A DNA stretch of 64,000 nt from CAUSKK01 sp963532425 (GCA_963532425.1 CAUSKK010000001.1:62001-126000); one strand, 5' to 3'; counted from the first letter of the stretch, positions 29,155 through 37,976 are shown. Notes: generated by a model from the letters alone, not told the origin. Numbers and translations: made by a program.

Positions 29155-29559
29155 ATGAAAAAAATCCCCCTAGCGCTTTTCACAGCGCTAATTTTTAGTC
29201 AGGCCTCGGCGCTGGAGCTGAAGAGCGACGCCCAGAAGCTGGGCTACACCATGGGCCATGAAATGGGCACCGTCCTCAAAGAGACCGAAGATAAGCGCAT
29301 CGACCTGGAAGCCGCCCAGGCCGGCGTCCAGGACGCCCTGGAGGGTAAGAACCAGCTGGGCGCCGAGGAAACCAGCAAGCTGCTGGAAACCTTCACCGAA
29401 GAGCAGGCCAAGCTGTGGCAGGAGAAGGCCGAGAAGGAGGCCGCCGAGGCCCAGGCGGGCACGGCCGAGAAAAAGGACAAGGACGAGACCCAGGCCGAAG
29501 CACCCAAGGCTGAAGAAGCCAAGGCCGCCGAAGCCAAAGCCGAAGAAGCCAAGAATTAA
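29155..29559 (+). CDS. FkpA/Mip N-terminal-domain-only exported protein
   Basis: A 134-residue precursor: a signal peptide (to about residue 20), then the dimerisation domain of FkpA/Mip proteins (LELKSDAQKLGYTMGHEMG ... LGAEETSKLLETF). It then switches into an Ala/Glu/Lys-rich tail and stops. The PPIase domain is absent. The gene sits 27 bp before a full FkpA-like gene whose N-terminus it matches (ELKSD-QKL-Y), so it looks like a truncated tandem paralogue. It could form mixed dimers with FkpA; that is inference. Confidence 0.75.
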   Translation: MKKIPLALFTALIFSQASALELKSDAQKLGYTMGHEMGTVLKETEDKRIDLEAAQAGVQDALEGKNQLGAEETSKLLETFTEEQAKLWQEKAEKEAAEAQAGTAEKKDKDETQAEAPKAEEAKAAEAKAEEAKN

Positions 29560-29586
29560 ATCCATCTTTGAGAATTAAGGTTTGAT

Positions 29587-30564
29587 ATGAAATTAAAAAA
29601 TACTCTGCTGCTGCTGAGCATTCTGACCGCCGCCAGCAGCCAGGCCATTGAACTGAAAAGCGATGAACAGAAACTGAGCTATGCCCTGGGTCTGGACATG
29701 GCCTCCAGCCTGCAGGAATTCAGCTCCAAGGAAGATATTGATATGGAGGCGCTGCTGGCCGGCATGAAGGACGCCTACGAGGGCAAAGAACGGGCCCTCA
29801 GCGAGGAGGAAACCAGCAAGGTTATCGAGGCCTTCAGCCAGAAGCAGATGAAAAAACTGGAAGAGCTGGCCCAGCAGCAGCAGCAGGAAATGGAAAAACT
29901 CGGCAAGATTGCCAAGGAAGAGGGCGCCAAATTCCTGGCTGAAAACAAGAACAAAGAGGGTGTAAAAACCACCGCCAGCGGCCTGCAATATAAAGTGGAA
30001 AAAGAAGGTTCCGCCGAGAAACCCAGCGCCGACGATGTGGTTACCGTCCATTACACCGGTAAAACCCTGGATGGCAAGGTTTTCGACAGCTCCCGCGAGG
30101 AGAACGAGCCCGCCGTTTTCCCGCTGGATGAGGTCATCGCCGGCTGGACCGAAGGTCTGCAGCTGATGGGCAAAGGGGCCAAATACACCTTCTACATTCC
30201 GCCCGAACTGGCCTACGGCGAGGACGGCGCCGGCAGCGATATTCCGCCCCATTCCACACTGATTTTCGATGTGGAACTGCTGGACTTCAAAAAAGACCCG
30301 GCCGCCAAGACGGAAGAAACCCTGGTTAAGAAAGCCAGCGCTGAAATCGCCGCCAAAACCGAAGAGGCCAAAGCTGAAGTAAAAGCCGCCGCCGGCGAGG
30401 CCAAGGCCGAAGTTAAAGAAGCCGCCGAGAAGGTGGAAGCCAAGGCCGAAGCGCTTAAGGAAGCCGCCAGTGCCGAAGCCAAAAAGGACGAGGGTATCCT
30501 GAACCAGGCCATTGAGAAGGTCAGCGAAGGGGCTGCCGCCGAGAAGAAGGAAGAGGGCAAATAA
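29587..30564 (+). CDS. fkpA: FKBP-type peptidyl-prolyl isomerase (FkpA/Mip-like) with KAE tail
   Basis: Periplasmic folding factor. Signal peptide (1-20), helical dimerisation domain (about 21-125) and FKBP domain (about 130-235) with VTVHYTGKTLDGKVFDSS, VIAGWTEGLQLM and PPELAYGEDGAG. The last 75 residues are an extra Ala/Glu/Lys/Val helix-forming tail not found in E. coli FkpA. The ribosome site is weak (AAGGTTTGAT), consistent with coupling to the preceding gene. Confidence 0.9.
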   Translation: MKLKNTLLLLSILTAASSQAIELKSDEQKLSYALGLDMASSLQEFSSKEDIDMEALLAGMKDAYEGKERALSEEETSKVIEAFSQKQMKKLEELAQQQQQEMEKLGKIAKEEGAKFLAENKNKEGVKTTASGLQYKVEKEGSAEKPSADDVVTVHYTGKTLDGKVFDSSREENEPAVFPLDEVIAGWTEGLQLMGKGAKYTFYIPPELAYGEDGAGSDIPPHSTLIFDVELLDFKKDPAAKTEETLVKKASAEIAAKTEEAKAEVKAAAGEAKAEVKEAAEKVEAKAEALKEAASAEAKKDEGILNQAIEKVSEGAAAEKKEEGK

Positions 30565-30601
30565 GCGCCCGGTCGCCATCATTTTCTATTAATTAATGTC
30601 T

Positions 30602-30658
30602 GCGCTTGTCTCCCCCATTCACTTTGGTAAAGGTTCCGGGCAAGCGCTTTTTGTTTTT
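30602..30658 (+). terminator. Long-loop terminator with palindrome half-sites
   Basis: Arms GCGCTTG (30602-30608) and CAAGCGC (30641-30647) enclose about 32 nt and are followed by TTTTTGTTTTT. It is weaker than the other terminators because of the large loop. Confidence 0.5.
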
Positions 30659-30681
30659 AACCCCTTATGAGGAAAAATCCC

Positions 30682-31314
30682 ATGAAAAAATTTATTACCG
30701 CCATGTTTGTAACCCTGAGCGCCTGGGCCCAAGCCCAGGGCGTCGATGGCACCCAACAGCTGCAACAGCGCGTCAATGCCATTCAATCGCTGGATGCTGA
30801 TTTCAGCCAGGTGGCCTATGGTGGCGGTGCCCAAAAAAGCTCCGGCAATTTAAAAATCAGTAAACCCAATAAATTCGCCTGGACCTATAAAAAACCCAGC
30901 GAACAGGAAATAGTCAGCAATGGCCAAAAGGTTTATTTCTACGATAAAGACCTGCAGCAGGTAACCGTATATCCCCATAAAGATATGAATGGCGATATGG
31001 CCTCGGTTATTTTGAATGGCGGCCAAAGTCTGGCAAATAATTTCGCCATTACTTTGGAAACGAATTTGCCTCAGGAACTCGGTGGCAAGGGCCTTGCTAA
31101 TGCTGAAGCATATCGCCTGCAACCCAGAAATAGTAAAATCGACTATTCCGCAGTTTGGTTGGTTTTCCGCAATGGGGTTCTGGATAGACTTTTATTGGAC
31201 AACGATAAACAAAAAACGGCTTTATTCTTCAATAATGTGAAAGTAAATCCTAAATTGAACAATAAAGTTTTCGACTTCCAACCACCAAAAGGGGTTGATG
31301 TTATTGAAAATTAA
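30682..31314 (+). CDS. lolA: Outer-membrane lipoprotein carrier LolA
   Basis: Periplasmic chaperone that ferries lipoproteins from LolCDE to the outer membrane. Signal peptide (to AQAQ), then LQQRVNAIQSLDADFSQVAYG and ISKPNKFAWTYKKPSEQEIVSNG, which are LolA-specific; 210 residues. Codon usage shifts to AT-richer than neighbours in the 3' half (31000-31300), possibly a sign of relaxed or foreign sequence. LolC/E and LolD lie 24 kb away in this window. Confidence 0.9.
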   Translation: MKKFITAMFVTLSAWAQAQGVDGTQQLQQRVNAIQSLDADFSQVAYGGGAQKSSGNLKISKPNKFAWTYKKPSEQEIVSNGQKVYFYDKDLQQVTVYPHKDMNGDMASVILNGGQSLANNFAITLETNLPQELGGKGLANAEAYRLQPRNSKIDYSAVWLVFRNGVLDRLLLDNDKQKTALFFNNVKVNPKLNNKVFDFQPPKGVDVIEN

Positions 31315-31326
31315 GGAGTACAAAGT

Positions 31327-32163
31327 GTGAGTAACGCTCAGGTAAGAACCTATTATCAAATTTTGGAGGTACCGACGACGGCGTCGGTACTTACCATTAA
31401 GCGCGCACTCCGAGACCTACGTCGTCAGGACCATGACGACGATTTTTCCATCGTTCTGAACAACATCGAACACACCCTGCTCGATGCCAGCGAACGGGAA
31501 AGCTACGACAATTCCATCAGTCTATCCGAACGTGAACGGGTGGATTATGGCCGTATGAATGAGTTTATCCCCCGGGAGGAACAGGGGCTGGGCAAGGACA
31601 AATTCCGCTCCTTCTTCGACTTCAGCAATGAGGACGAGGACAAGGGGCCGGACCAGGAAAACCTGCGTTTTAGCCCCTATGCCCGTACCCGGGCCGATGT
31701 GATTAAGGAAAACTCCCAGCTCAGCTTTGAATACAGCATGCAGAAGTCCCACATCAAAATGGTGGTGCTCGGCTGTGTGCTGGCCTTTCTGGCGGCGGCG
31801 GCCTATAAACCCATTCGTGTCCAGCTGCTGGCCCAGAGCCAGTCGCGCGATGCGGTGGAGCTACTGAAGAATGCGAGCAAGTCCATCGAGAATTACACCC
31901 GCGCCAATAAGGTTTTTCCGAGCACGTTACCCGCTGACGTACAGCCCGAGACCGATGCCTTCTACGATTTGCATCTGGAAAAGGACGGCACCAACAGCAT
32001 GATTGTGCTGAATTTCAACGACAATGCTGTCGATGTGCTGCGTTCCCACAGTCTGAAGTACAAATCGCACATCGTGCCGAACATTGGCCTCTCATGGTAT
32101 TGCATCTCCAGCGAGAACTTTCCACCGCAGTTTTTGCCCGGCTCCTGCAAGACCATCAAATGA
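31327..32163 (+). CDS. Membrane protein: J-domain-like N-terminus, one TM helix, pilin-like C-terminus
   Basis: 278 residues. Residues 8-60 resemble a J-domain (TYYQILEVPTTASVLTIKRALRDLRR) but lack the HPD tripeptide. Residues 65-140 are charged. A single membrane helix lies at about 144-160. The periplasmic part (170-278) begins with an amphipathic helix (DAVELLKNASKSIENYT) and ends with a two-cysteine loop (WYCISSENFPPQFLPGSCK), as in type IV pilin globular domains. The start is GTG 31327 with AAGGAG 10 bp upstream, 12 bp after lolA. No known family assigned. Confidence 0.65.
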   Translation: MSNAQVRTYYQILEVPTTASVLTIKRALRDLRRQDHDDDFSIVLNNIEHTLLDASERESYDNSISLSERERVDYGRMNEFIPREEQGLGKDKFRSFFDFSNEDEDKGPDQENLRFSPYARTRADVIKENSQLSFEYSMQKSHIKMVVLGCVLAFLAAAAYKPIRVQLLAQSQSRDAVELLKNASKSIENYTRANKVFPSTLPADVQPETDAFYDLHLEKDGTNSMIVLNFNDNAVDVLRSHSLKYKSHIVPNIGLSWYCISSENFPPQFLPGSCKTIK

Positions 32164-32168
32164 CCCTG

Positions 32169-32194
32169 AAGCGCTTCGTTGAGGCGCTTTTTTT
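32169..32194 (+). terminator. Terminator from palindrome arms
   Basis: AAGCGC/GCGCTT arms with a 9-nt loop, then seven T. One arm is a complete GAAGCGCTTC. Confidence 0.75.
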
Positions 32195-32268
32195 ATGGGA
32201 AGCGCTCCCCCTTTTCGCCGGGGAAAAGGCGCATAATGAAGGCCGGCAAGTATTTAGAGGCATTTCCC

Positions 32269-33480
32269 ATGATTAAAAAATCAAAAAAACTAGAACACGT
32301 CTGCTATGACATTCGCGGCCCGGTGCTGGACGAGGCCATGCGCATGGAACGCCAGGGCTACAACATCATCAAACTGAATATCGGTAACCCGGCGCCCTTT
32401 GGTTTCAATGCCCCGGATGAGGTACGCGAAGACCTTATCGCCAATCTGTCCAAGGCCCAGGGCTACAGCGAATCCAAGGGGGTTTTCTCCGCCCGCAAGG
32501 CCATCATGCACGAGACCCAGCGCCTCGGCATCAAGGGCGTGGGCGTCGATGACATCTTCACCGGCAACGGCGTGTCCGAACTGATTGTGATGGCCATGCA
32601 GGCGCTGGTAGACAGCGGCGACCAGGTGCTGATTCCTATGCCTGACTACCCCCTGTGGACGGCGGCAGTCAATCTGGCCGGCGGCACGGCGGTGCACTAT
32701 CTCTGCGACGAGCAGAACGGTTGGAATCCGGACATCGACGACATCCGCCGCAAAATCACCCCCCACACCAAGGCCATTGTGCTGATTAATCCGAATAACC
32801 CCACCGGTGCCGTCTACGCCCGCGAAACATTGCAGGCTCTGGTAGCCCTGGCCGAGGAACACGGACTGGTGATTTTCTCCGATGAGATTTACGACAAAAT
32901 TATCTACGACGAGGCCGTCCACATTCCCACGGCCACGCTGGTGGAAAACAGCCTCTGCGTAACCTTCAACGGCCTCTCCAAGGCCTACCGGGCCGCCGGC
33001 TTCCGCTCGGGCTGGATGATACTGTCCGGCAACCGCGCCGGCGCCCGCGACTACATTGCCGGTCTGGAAATGCTGTCCTCCATGCGCCTCTGCGCCAACG
33101 TGCCGGCCCAGTACGCCATCCAAACCGCCCTGGGCGGCTACCAGAGCATCAACGATTTGGTGCGGCCCGGCGGTCGGCTCTACGAGCAGCGCGACATGGC
33201 CTATAACAAAATCAACGCCATCGACGGCCTGTCGCTGGTGAAACCCCAGGGCGCGCTCTATGGCTTTGTCAAAATGGACACGAAGCGCTTCAACATCAGC
33301 AACGACGAGCAGTTTATCTATGACCTGCTGCGCGCCAAGCAGATTCTGCTGGTGCACGGCCGGGCCTTCAACTGGCACGCCCCCGACCATTTCCGCATTG
33401 TCTTCCTGCAGCACAAGGAGGATTTGGCAGTGGCTCTGGATAAGGTCGGCGAGTTCCTGCGCAGCTATCGACAGAAATAA
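32269..33480 (+). CDS. alaA: Alanine-synthesising aminotransferase AlaA
   Basis: PLP-dependent class I aminotransferase making alanine from pyruvate and glutamate. KKLEHVCYDIRGPVLDEA, LNIGNPAPFGFNAPDE and the PLP-lysine motif TFNGLSKAYRAAGFRSGW match AlaA closely; 403 residues compare with 405. I set the start at MIKKSKKLEHVC. An earlier in-frame ATG at 32236 would add 11 residues. Confidence 0.93.
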   Translation: MIKKSKKLEHVCYDIRGPVLDEAMRMERQGYNIIKLNIGNPAPFGFNAPDEVREDLIANLSKAQGYSESKGVFSARKAIMHETQRLGIKGVGVDDIFTGNGVSELIVMAMQALVDSGDQVLIPMPDYPLWTAAVNLAGGTAVHYLCDEQNGWNPDIDDIRRKITPHTKAIVLINPNNPTGAVYARETLQALVALAEEHGLVIFSDEIYDKIIYDEAVHIPTATLVENSLCVTFNGLSKAYRAAGFRSGWMILSGNRAGARDYIAGLEMLSSMRLCANVPAQYAIQTALGGYQSINDLVRPGGRLYEQRDMAYNKINAIDGLSLVKPQGALYGFVKMDTKRFNISNDEQFIYDLLRAKQILLVHGRAFNWHAPDHFRIVFLQHKEDLAVALDKVGEFLRSYRQK

Positions 33481-33493
33481 TTTGCTGAAGCGC

Positions 33494-33521
33494 TTGACAG
33501 GAAAATTCTTACCTGTATAAT
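33494..33521 (+). promoter_or_regulatory. Sigma-70 promoter of tRNA-Asn
   Basis: Consensus TTGACA (33494-33499), 16-bp spacer, consensus TATAAT (33516-33521), 12 bp before the tRNA 5' end. A palindrome half (AAGCGC) lies just upstream and another overlaps the start region. Confidence 0.9.
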
Positions 33522-33533
33522 GAGCGCTTCATT

Positions 33534-33606
33534 TCCCGAATAGCTCAGTCGGTAGAGCAAATGACTGTTAATCATTGGGTCGGCGGTTCGAGCCCGTCTT
33601 CGGGAG
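33534..33606 (+). tRNA. tRNA-Asn (GTT)
   Basis: A 73-nt cloverleaf: acceptor TCCCGAA/TTCGGGA, D-arm AGCTCAGTCGGTAGAGC, anticodon loop CTGTTAA (anticodon GTT) and T-loop GGTTCGAGCC. The 3' CCA is not encoded (GCTT follows), so CCA must be added enzymatically, unlike the initiator tRNA in this window. Confidence 0.95.
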
Positions 33607-33624
33607 CTTCTCCTCTTTAGGTCT

Positions 33625-33651
33625 AAGCGCTTCTTCGGAAGCGCTTTTTTT
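33625..33651 (+). terminator. tRNA-Asn terminator from two palindromes
   Basis: A perfect 9-bp stem AAGCGCTTC/GAAGCGCTT closed by TTCG, then seven T. Confidence 0.92.
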
Positions 33652-33702
33652 GTTCCCGTTCCATGATGCCCCCCGTAAAATAGCCGCTTTTCTGGAGTGT
33701 TT

Positions 33703-34767
33703 ATGAGCGGCAATAGTTTTGGTCAAAATCTGGTTCTCACCACCTTCGGCGAAAGCCACGGCCCGGCCATCGGCGGCGTCCTCGATGGCTGCCCGCCCGG
33801 TTTGGCCCTGGATTTGGATTTTATTCAGGCCGAGCTTGACCGGCGCCGGCCCGGCTCCTCACGCTTCGTTACCCCCCGCCAGGAGGACGACCGGGTGCAG
33901 ATTCTTTCCGGCTGCTTCGAGGGCCGCAGCACCGGCACCCCCATTGGCTTTCTCATCGCCAACCGGGACCAGCGTTCCCAGGACTACAGCGCCATTCAGG
34001 AGCGCTTCCGCCCCGGCCACGCCGACAGCAGCTATCAGGCTAAATACGGCATTCGCGACCATCGCGGCGGCGGCCGGTCCAGTGCCCGGGAGACGGCGGC
34101 CCGGGTGGTGGGCGGGGCCATTGCCAAGCTGCTGCTCCAGCCGCTGGGCGTCCGCATCTACGCCTATCTTTCCCAGCTCGGCGAACACCGGCTGGAGCTG
34201 GTTGATGCCCAGCTGGCCCGTAGCAATCCCTTTGCCTGCCCCAACGAACACCAGCTGCCGCTGCTGGAACGCTATCTCGGCGACATCCGCCGCGACGGCG
34301 ACAGCATCGGCGCCGAAATCACCGTGGTGGCCGAGGGCGTCCCGGCCGGCTGGGGCGAGCCCGTCTTTGACCGCCTCGACGCCGACATCGCCAAAGCCCT
34401 GATGGGCATCAACGCCGTCAAGGCCGTGGCCATTGGCGATGGCTTCGACGTGGTCCGCCAGCGCGGCAGCCAGCACCGCGACGAGCGCACCGCCGCCGCT
34501 GGCTTTCTCAGCAACCACGCCGGCGGCATTCTCGGCGGCATCAGCAGCGGCCAGAGCATCATCGCCCGGGCCAGCTTCAAACCCACCAGCAGCATTCTGA
34601 TTCCCGGCCGCAGCATCGACCGCGCCGGCAACGATGTGGAGGTGGTAACCAAGGGCCGCCACGACCCCTGCGTGGCCCTGCGCGCCACCCCCATCGTCGA
34701 AGCCATGCTGGCCCTGACCCTGGCCGACCATTATCTGCGCCAGCGCGCCCAGAACGGCCCATGCTGA
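33703..34767 (+). CDS. aroC: Chorismate synthase
   Basis: Final enzyme of the shikimate pathway, converting EPSP to chorismate with reduced [38 protein letters not shown] and [20 protein letters not shown] are signature blocks; 354 residues. The start ATG 33703 has TGGAG upstream; a GTG six bases earlier is less likely. Its stop overlaps the start of the acetyltransferase gene. aroK is also in the window (58203) but not linked. Confidence 0.96.
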   Translation: MSGNSFGQNLVLTTFGESHGPAIGGVLDGCPPGLALDLDFIQAELDRRRPGSSRFVTPRQEDDRVQILSGCFEGRSTGTPIGFLIANRDQRSQDYSAIQERFRPGHADSSYQAKYGIRDHRGGGRSSARETAARVVGGAIAKLLLQPLGVRIYAYLSQLGEHRLELVDAQLARSNPFACPNEHQLPLLERYLGDIRRDGDSIGAEITVVAEGVPAGWGEPVFDRLDADIAKALMGINAVKAVAIGDGFDVVRQRGSQHRDERTAAAGFLSNHAGGILGGISSGQSIIARASFKPTSSILIPGRSIDRAGNDVEVVTKGRHDPCVALRATPIVEAMLALTLADHYLRQRAQNGPC

Positions 34768-35294
34768 GGCTGATGCCCTTCCAGCCGACCCACCGGGAGG
34801 CCCTCAGCTACGCACTGCCCCCGGAACAGCTCCATTTCAGCCTCGGCCCGGCGGACTGTTTCCATCTGTTGGAGGACGCGGACATCCACGCCATCAGCAT
34901 TCTGGCCGGGCCAACGCCCATCGGCTTTTTCATCCTCGACAACGGCCCGCGCAAGACTCTCTACAGCGACGAGCGCCGCGCCCTGCTGCTGCGCGCCTTT
35001 TCACTCAATCCGACCTGGCAGGGTCGGGGCCGGGCGGCCGAAGCGCTGCGCCAGCTGGGGGCGCTGCTGGCCGAATATTTTCCGGCGGCCACCACGGTGG
35101 TGCTGGGGGTCAATGGGAAAAATCTCGCGGCCCAAAAAACCTACCGCCGGGTGGGCTTCCGGGCCACCGGCCGCAGTTTTATGGGCCTGCATGGCCGCCA
35201 GGACATCTACCAGTGGTGGCCGGAAAAACCAGGAGAATTAGATGAAGAAAATTTTGGCTCTCGCCCTGCTGGGGGCGCTGATTCTGAATCCTGA
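34761..35294 (+). CDS. GNAT-family N-acetyltransferase
   Basis: A 177-residue protein with the acetyl-CoA-binding motif [21 protein letters not shown] (Q-x-x-G-x-A type) and [22 protein letters not shown], typical of GNAT enzymes. Substrate unknown. It overlaps aroC by 7 bp and the next small gene by 53 bp, so its last 17 residues are encoded over the signal peptide of that gene. Confidence 0.82.
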   Translation: MLRLMPFQPTHREALSYALPPEQLHFSLGPADCFHLLEDADIHAISILAGPTPIGFFILDNGPRKTLYSDERRALLLRAFSLNPTWQGRGRAAEALRQLGALLAEYFPAATTVVLGVNGKNLAAQKTYRRVGFRATGRSFMGLHGRQDIYQWWPEKPGELDEENFGSRPAGGADSES

Positions 35295-35523
35295 GGCCGA
35301 GGCCAAACGCGGCGGCGGCCGTGCCGGCGGCTCGCGGGCGAGCAGCCACCACCATCATTGGAGCCCCGCCAGCGGCGGCGGGGACAGTGGCAATGCCTGC
35401 AGCCAGTACAGCGACCCGGCCCAGCGGGAACAGTGCCAACGGCGCCGCGACAATGGCGGCGGCTGGCTGGTCCTGGCCCTGCTCGGCGGTGGCTACTGGG
35501 CCTACCGGCGATGGCATTCCTGA
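35242..35523 (+). CDS. Small exported Gly/His-rich protein
   Basis: A 93-residue precursor: signal peptide [21 protein letters not shown], then a Gly/Ser/His segment (SSHHHHW), two cysteines (about 51 and 64) and a C-terminal hydrophobic helix (WLVLALLGGGYWAY). AGGAG is 6 bp before the ATG. It lies in an overlapping chain with the GNAT gene before it and tmcA after it. Not recognised; metal binding by the histidines is possible but unproven. Confidence 0.6.
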   Translation: MKKILALALLGALILNPEAEAKRGGGRAGGSRASSHHHHWSPASGGGDSGNACSQYSDPAQREQCQRRRDNGGGWLVLALLGGGYWAYRRWHS

Positions 35524-37010
35524 AACCGCGCCGGCTGCTGCTGCTGCCGGCCGAAGCGCTTCCCCCGGTGGGGGTCTTTGGCCGTGATTTGAATCCGGAG
35601 CACTACCGCCAGCACCTCGGTTCCCAGCGCGAAGCGCTTCACTGGGACGCCAGCCCCGGCCTCCGGGCCAATGCCCTGGCGGCGCTGCTACCGACGGTGG
35701 CGGCCGGGGGTTTTTGTGCCCTGCATCTGCCCGCCGGCCCCGACCCCGACCATGAGCGGCTGGCCGACTGGGGCACGGACTTGGGCCGCTGTTCGCCCCA
35801 TTTCAACCAACGGCTCCGGCGGCTGGCCCGGGAATTTGCCGTTCCTCCAGAACGAAGCGCTTCCCTCCTAGAGCTAGAGGCCAGCGAAGAAATCATTTTT
35901 TCCCCCGACCGAAGCGCTTCCCTCTCCGCAACAGTCAAAGCACCGGCCCACGCAGAACAAAGCGCTCCCCTCGGCTCCGGCCCGCAGATTCTGCTGGGCC
36001 CCCGGGGCAGTGGCAAAAGCACGCTGCTGGCCGCCCAGCTGCGCGCCCTCGGCCCGGAACGGGTGCTGCTGATTACGCCCTTCCGACCGGCCGAAGCGCT
36101 TCGGTCCTTCCGCACCTGTCCCCCGGACGAGGCCCTGCGCCGGCGGCCCCCGGCCGACTATCTGATTATCGACGAGGCTGCCAGCATTGCCCCGGCCCAG
36201 CTCTGGGCCCTGACCCGGGCCTATCCCAACTATGTGCTGGCCAGCTCGGTGGACGGCTACGAGGGCCAGGGGCGGGCACTGGCCCTGCGGCTGCTGCCCC
36301 GGCTCCAGGCCGTCGATGGTGCCCAGCTCCGCCACAGCGTCGGCAGCCATCGTTTTAGCGTCCTCGATCCGCTGGCCTGTTTCACCGAGGCCGCCTTTCT
36401 TCTGAATCCCGACCCGGGGCCGGCACCGAAGCGCTTCGGCGGTGAAGCGCTTCGTTTTCGTCTCATTGGGCCGGCGGCCCTCCGCGACGAGGCCCTGCTC
36501 CGGCGGGTTTACGGCCTGCTCCACCAGGCCCACTACCGCACCAGTCCCGAGGATTTGAAACGGCTGTTGGATTTGCCCGACCAGTGGCTGCTGCTGGCCG
36601 AACAGGGGGAAGCGCTGCTCGGTGTCCTGCAGCTGCTGCTGGAAACGCCGCTGCCCGAGGATTTGGCCCGGGCGGTCATGGCCGGCAGCCGGCGGCCCCG
36701 GGGGCGGCTCTTTCTGCAACAGCTGCTTGGTCACAGCCAGGATTTGTGCTGGAACCGGCCCTGGCTGCGGGTCAGTCGCATTGCCGTGCGCGACGGCTGG
36801 CGCCGCCAGGGCCTGGGGCGCCGGCTGCTGCACCGGGCCCAGGAACTGCTGCCCACGCCGCTGGCCGTCAGCCACCAAAACGACGAAGCGCTTGCCGGGT
36901 TTTGGCAAGCGCTTGGGTTCCGTCGGTGGCCGACGGCGTCGCGGACGATGCTCTGGCTTAGTAGTCGCGTTTTTCCACCAGAATTTCCAAATCCGGATAG
37001 GACAATTTAA
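35511..37010 (+). CDS. tmcA: tRNA(Met) cytidine acetyltransferase TmcA, short form
   Basis: ATP- and acetyl-CoA-dependent enzyme making ac4C34 in elongator tRNA-Met. Walker [12 protein letters not shown] (about residue 163), Walker B DYLIIDEAASI and GNAT motif VSRIAVRDGWRRQGLGRRLL are present. At 500 residues it is well short of E. coli TmcA (671); the N-terminal DUF1726 region is reduced and the C-terminal tRNA tail is missing. The linker before Walker A is made largely of translated palindromes (ERSASLL, DRSASLS, EQSAPLG). The start 35511 overlaps the previous gene by 13 bp. Its 3' end overlaps the convergent PepSY gene by 53 bp. Confidence 0.82.
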   Translation: MAFLKPRRLLLLPAEALPPVGVFGRDLNPEHYRQHLGSQREALHWDASPGLRANALAALLPTVAAGGFCALHLPAGPDPDHERLADWGTDLGRCSPHFNQRLRRLAREFAVPPERSASLLELEASEEIIFSPDRSASLSATVKAPAHAEQSAPLGSGPQILLGPRGSGKSTLLAAQLRALGPERVLLITPFRPAEALRSFRTCPPDEALRRRPPADYLIIDEAASIAPAQLWALTRAYPNYVLASSVDGYEGQGRALALRLLPRLQAVDGAQLRHSVGSHRFSVLDPLACFTEAAFLLNPDPGPAPKRFGGEALRFRLIGPAALRDEALLRRVYGLLHQAHYRTSPEDLKRLLDLPDQWLLLAEQGEALLGVLQLLLETPLPEDLARAVMAGSRRPRGRLFLQQLLGHSQDLCWNRPWLRVSRIAVRDGWRRQGLGRRLLHRAQELLPTPLAVSHQNDEALAGFWQALGFRRWPTASRTMLWLSSRVFPPEFPNPDRTI

Positions 37011-37239
37011 TGTCGTATTCTTGGCGGTCTTTCACCGCATCCACCTCGAACACCGGCCGGCCGCGATAGTCGTCGGCGTCAATTTCGATGACGCGGTAGC
37101 CCTTGGCCTCCAGCTTGGCGATGGCCTGCTGGCGCTTCTGGGAAAACTGGCTGTCGCTCATCATTTGATGTTCGATGTAATCATCGGCGAGGGCGGCGCC
37201 ACTGGCGACCAGCAGGGTGGCGAGCATCATTTTTTTCAT
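36958..37239 (-). CDS. Exported PepSY-like protein, paralogue 1
   Basis: A 93-residue precursor: signal peptide (to ALA, about 18), then one PepSY-type domain, QKRQQAIAKLEAKGYRVIEIDADDYRGRPVFEVDAVKDRQEYDIKLSYPDLEIL. Last gene of a leftward trio of paralogues. Its 3' end overlaps the end of tmcA. PepSY domains commonly inhibit proteases or sense in the periplasm; no partner is visible. Confidence 0.78.
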   Translation of the reverse strand: MKKMMLATLLVASGAALADDYIEHQMMSDSQFSQKRQQAIAKLEAKGYRVIEIDADDYRGRPVFEVDAVKDRQEYDIKLSYPDLEILVEKRDY

Positions 37240-37266
37240 GGTTTTTCTCCTATCATTAATAACGGT

Positions 37267-37545
37267 TTAGTGGTCGGGCTGTTCCACCAGGATTTCCAAA
37301 TCCGGATAGGCCAGTTTCAGTTCAAATTTCTGCTTATCCTTAATGGCATCGACCTCAAAGGCAGGCTTGCCGCCGAAATTGTCGGCCTCAATCTTAATCA
37401 CCTTGTAGCCCTTGGCCTCCAGAGTTTCCAGGGCTTTTTTTAGCTGTTGGCTGTAGTTGGCGTCCTGAATCATTTCATATTTGACGTAGCCATCGGCCTG
37501 GGCCAGACCGGCCAGCAGTAGACTGGTGAGCAGTACTTTTCTCAT
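37267..37545 (-). CDS. Exported PepSY-like protein, paralogue 2
   Basis: 92 residues and very similar to the downstream gene (AKGYKVIKIEADNFGGKPAFEVDAIKD; YPDLEILVEQ). Signal peptide 1-17. AGGAAAA precedes the ATG. The copies have diverged throughout in sequence, unlike the recoded gene-end duplications elsewhere in the window, so this is an ordinary old tandem duplication. Confidence 0.78.
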   Translation of the reverse strand: MRKVLLTSLLLAGLAQADGYVKYEMIQDANYSQQLKKALETLEAKGYKVIKIEADNFGGKPAFEVDAIKDKQKFELKLAYPDLEILVEQPDH

Positions 37546-37607
37546 GGTTTTTTCCTTTTATATTTTAGTGGGTTGAAACCCGGCCGCCGGGGCGACCGGG
37601 TGGGGTT

Positions 37608-37976
37608 TTAGTCGCTATCGTCTTCGACGATTTGCAGCACTTCCAAATCGTCATAGGCCAGCAGCAAATCATAGTGGCGACCGTTTTTGGTGGCGTCGAT
37701 GACTATCATCGGTTCGTCGGAACCCTCGTCGAAATCGACATCAACGACGCGGAAACCTTTTTTGCGCGCGATTTCGACGGCCTGCTTTTTTTTCTTTTTC
37801 AGGTGCTTTTTCGAGGGGGCCTGCGCCTGATAGTCCGGGTCCAGCTGAATGCTGGCGCCACCGTCCATGCGGTCCAGTTGGATGCTGGGATTGCCGCCCT
37901 CCAGTTGAATCTGCGGCTCGGACTGGGCCCAGAGGCCTCCGCTCAGCAGCAGCACCAAAATCAATGATTTTTTCAT
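37608..37976 (-). CDS. Exported PepSY-like protein, paralogue 3
   Basis: 122 residues and the most divergent of the trio. Signal peptide to about residue 18, then a repetitive segment with three IQL(D/E) units (PQIQLEGGNPSIQLDRMDG...SIQLD), a lysine-rich stretch KKHLKKKKKQAVEIA, and the PepSY core with KGFRVVDVDFDEGSDEPMIVIDATKNG. The start was chosen at the signal peptide with AAGGAGA upstream; the frame continues further without sense. Confidence 0.72.
   Translation of the reverse strand: MKKSLILVLLLSGGLWAQSEPQIQLEGGNPSIQLDRMDGGASIQLDPDYQAQAPSKKHLKKKKKQAVEIARKKGFRVVDVDFDEGSDEPMIVIDATKNGRHYDLLLAYDDLEVLQIVEDDSD

Noticed and set aside
36958..37976. PepSY-like trio as another recoded duplication
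   Set aside because: Whole genes are duplicated and their proteins have diverged at many residues, unlike the silent differences at the five terminus duplications.
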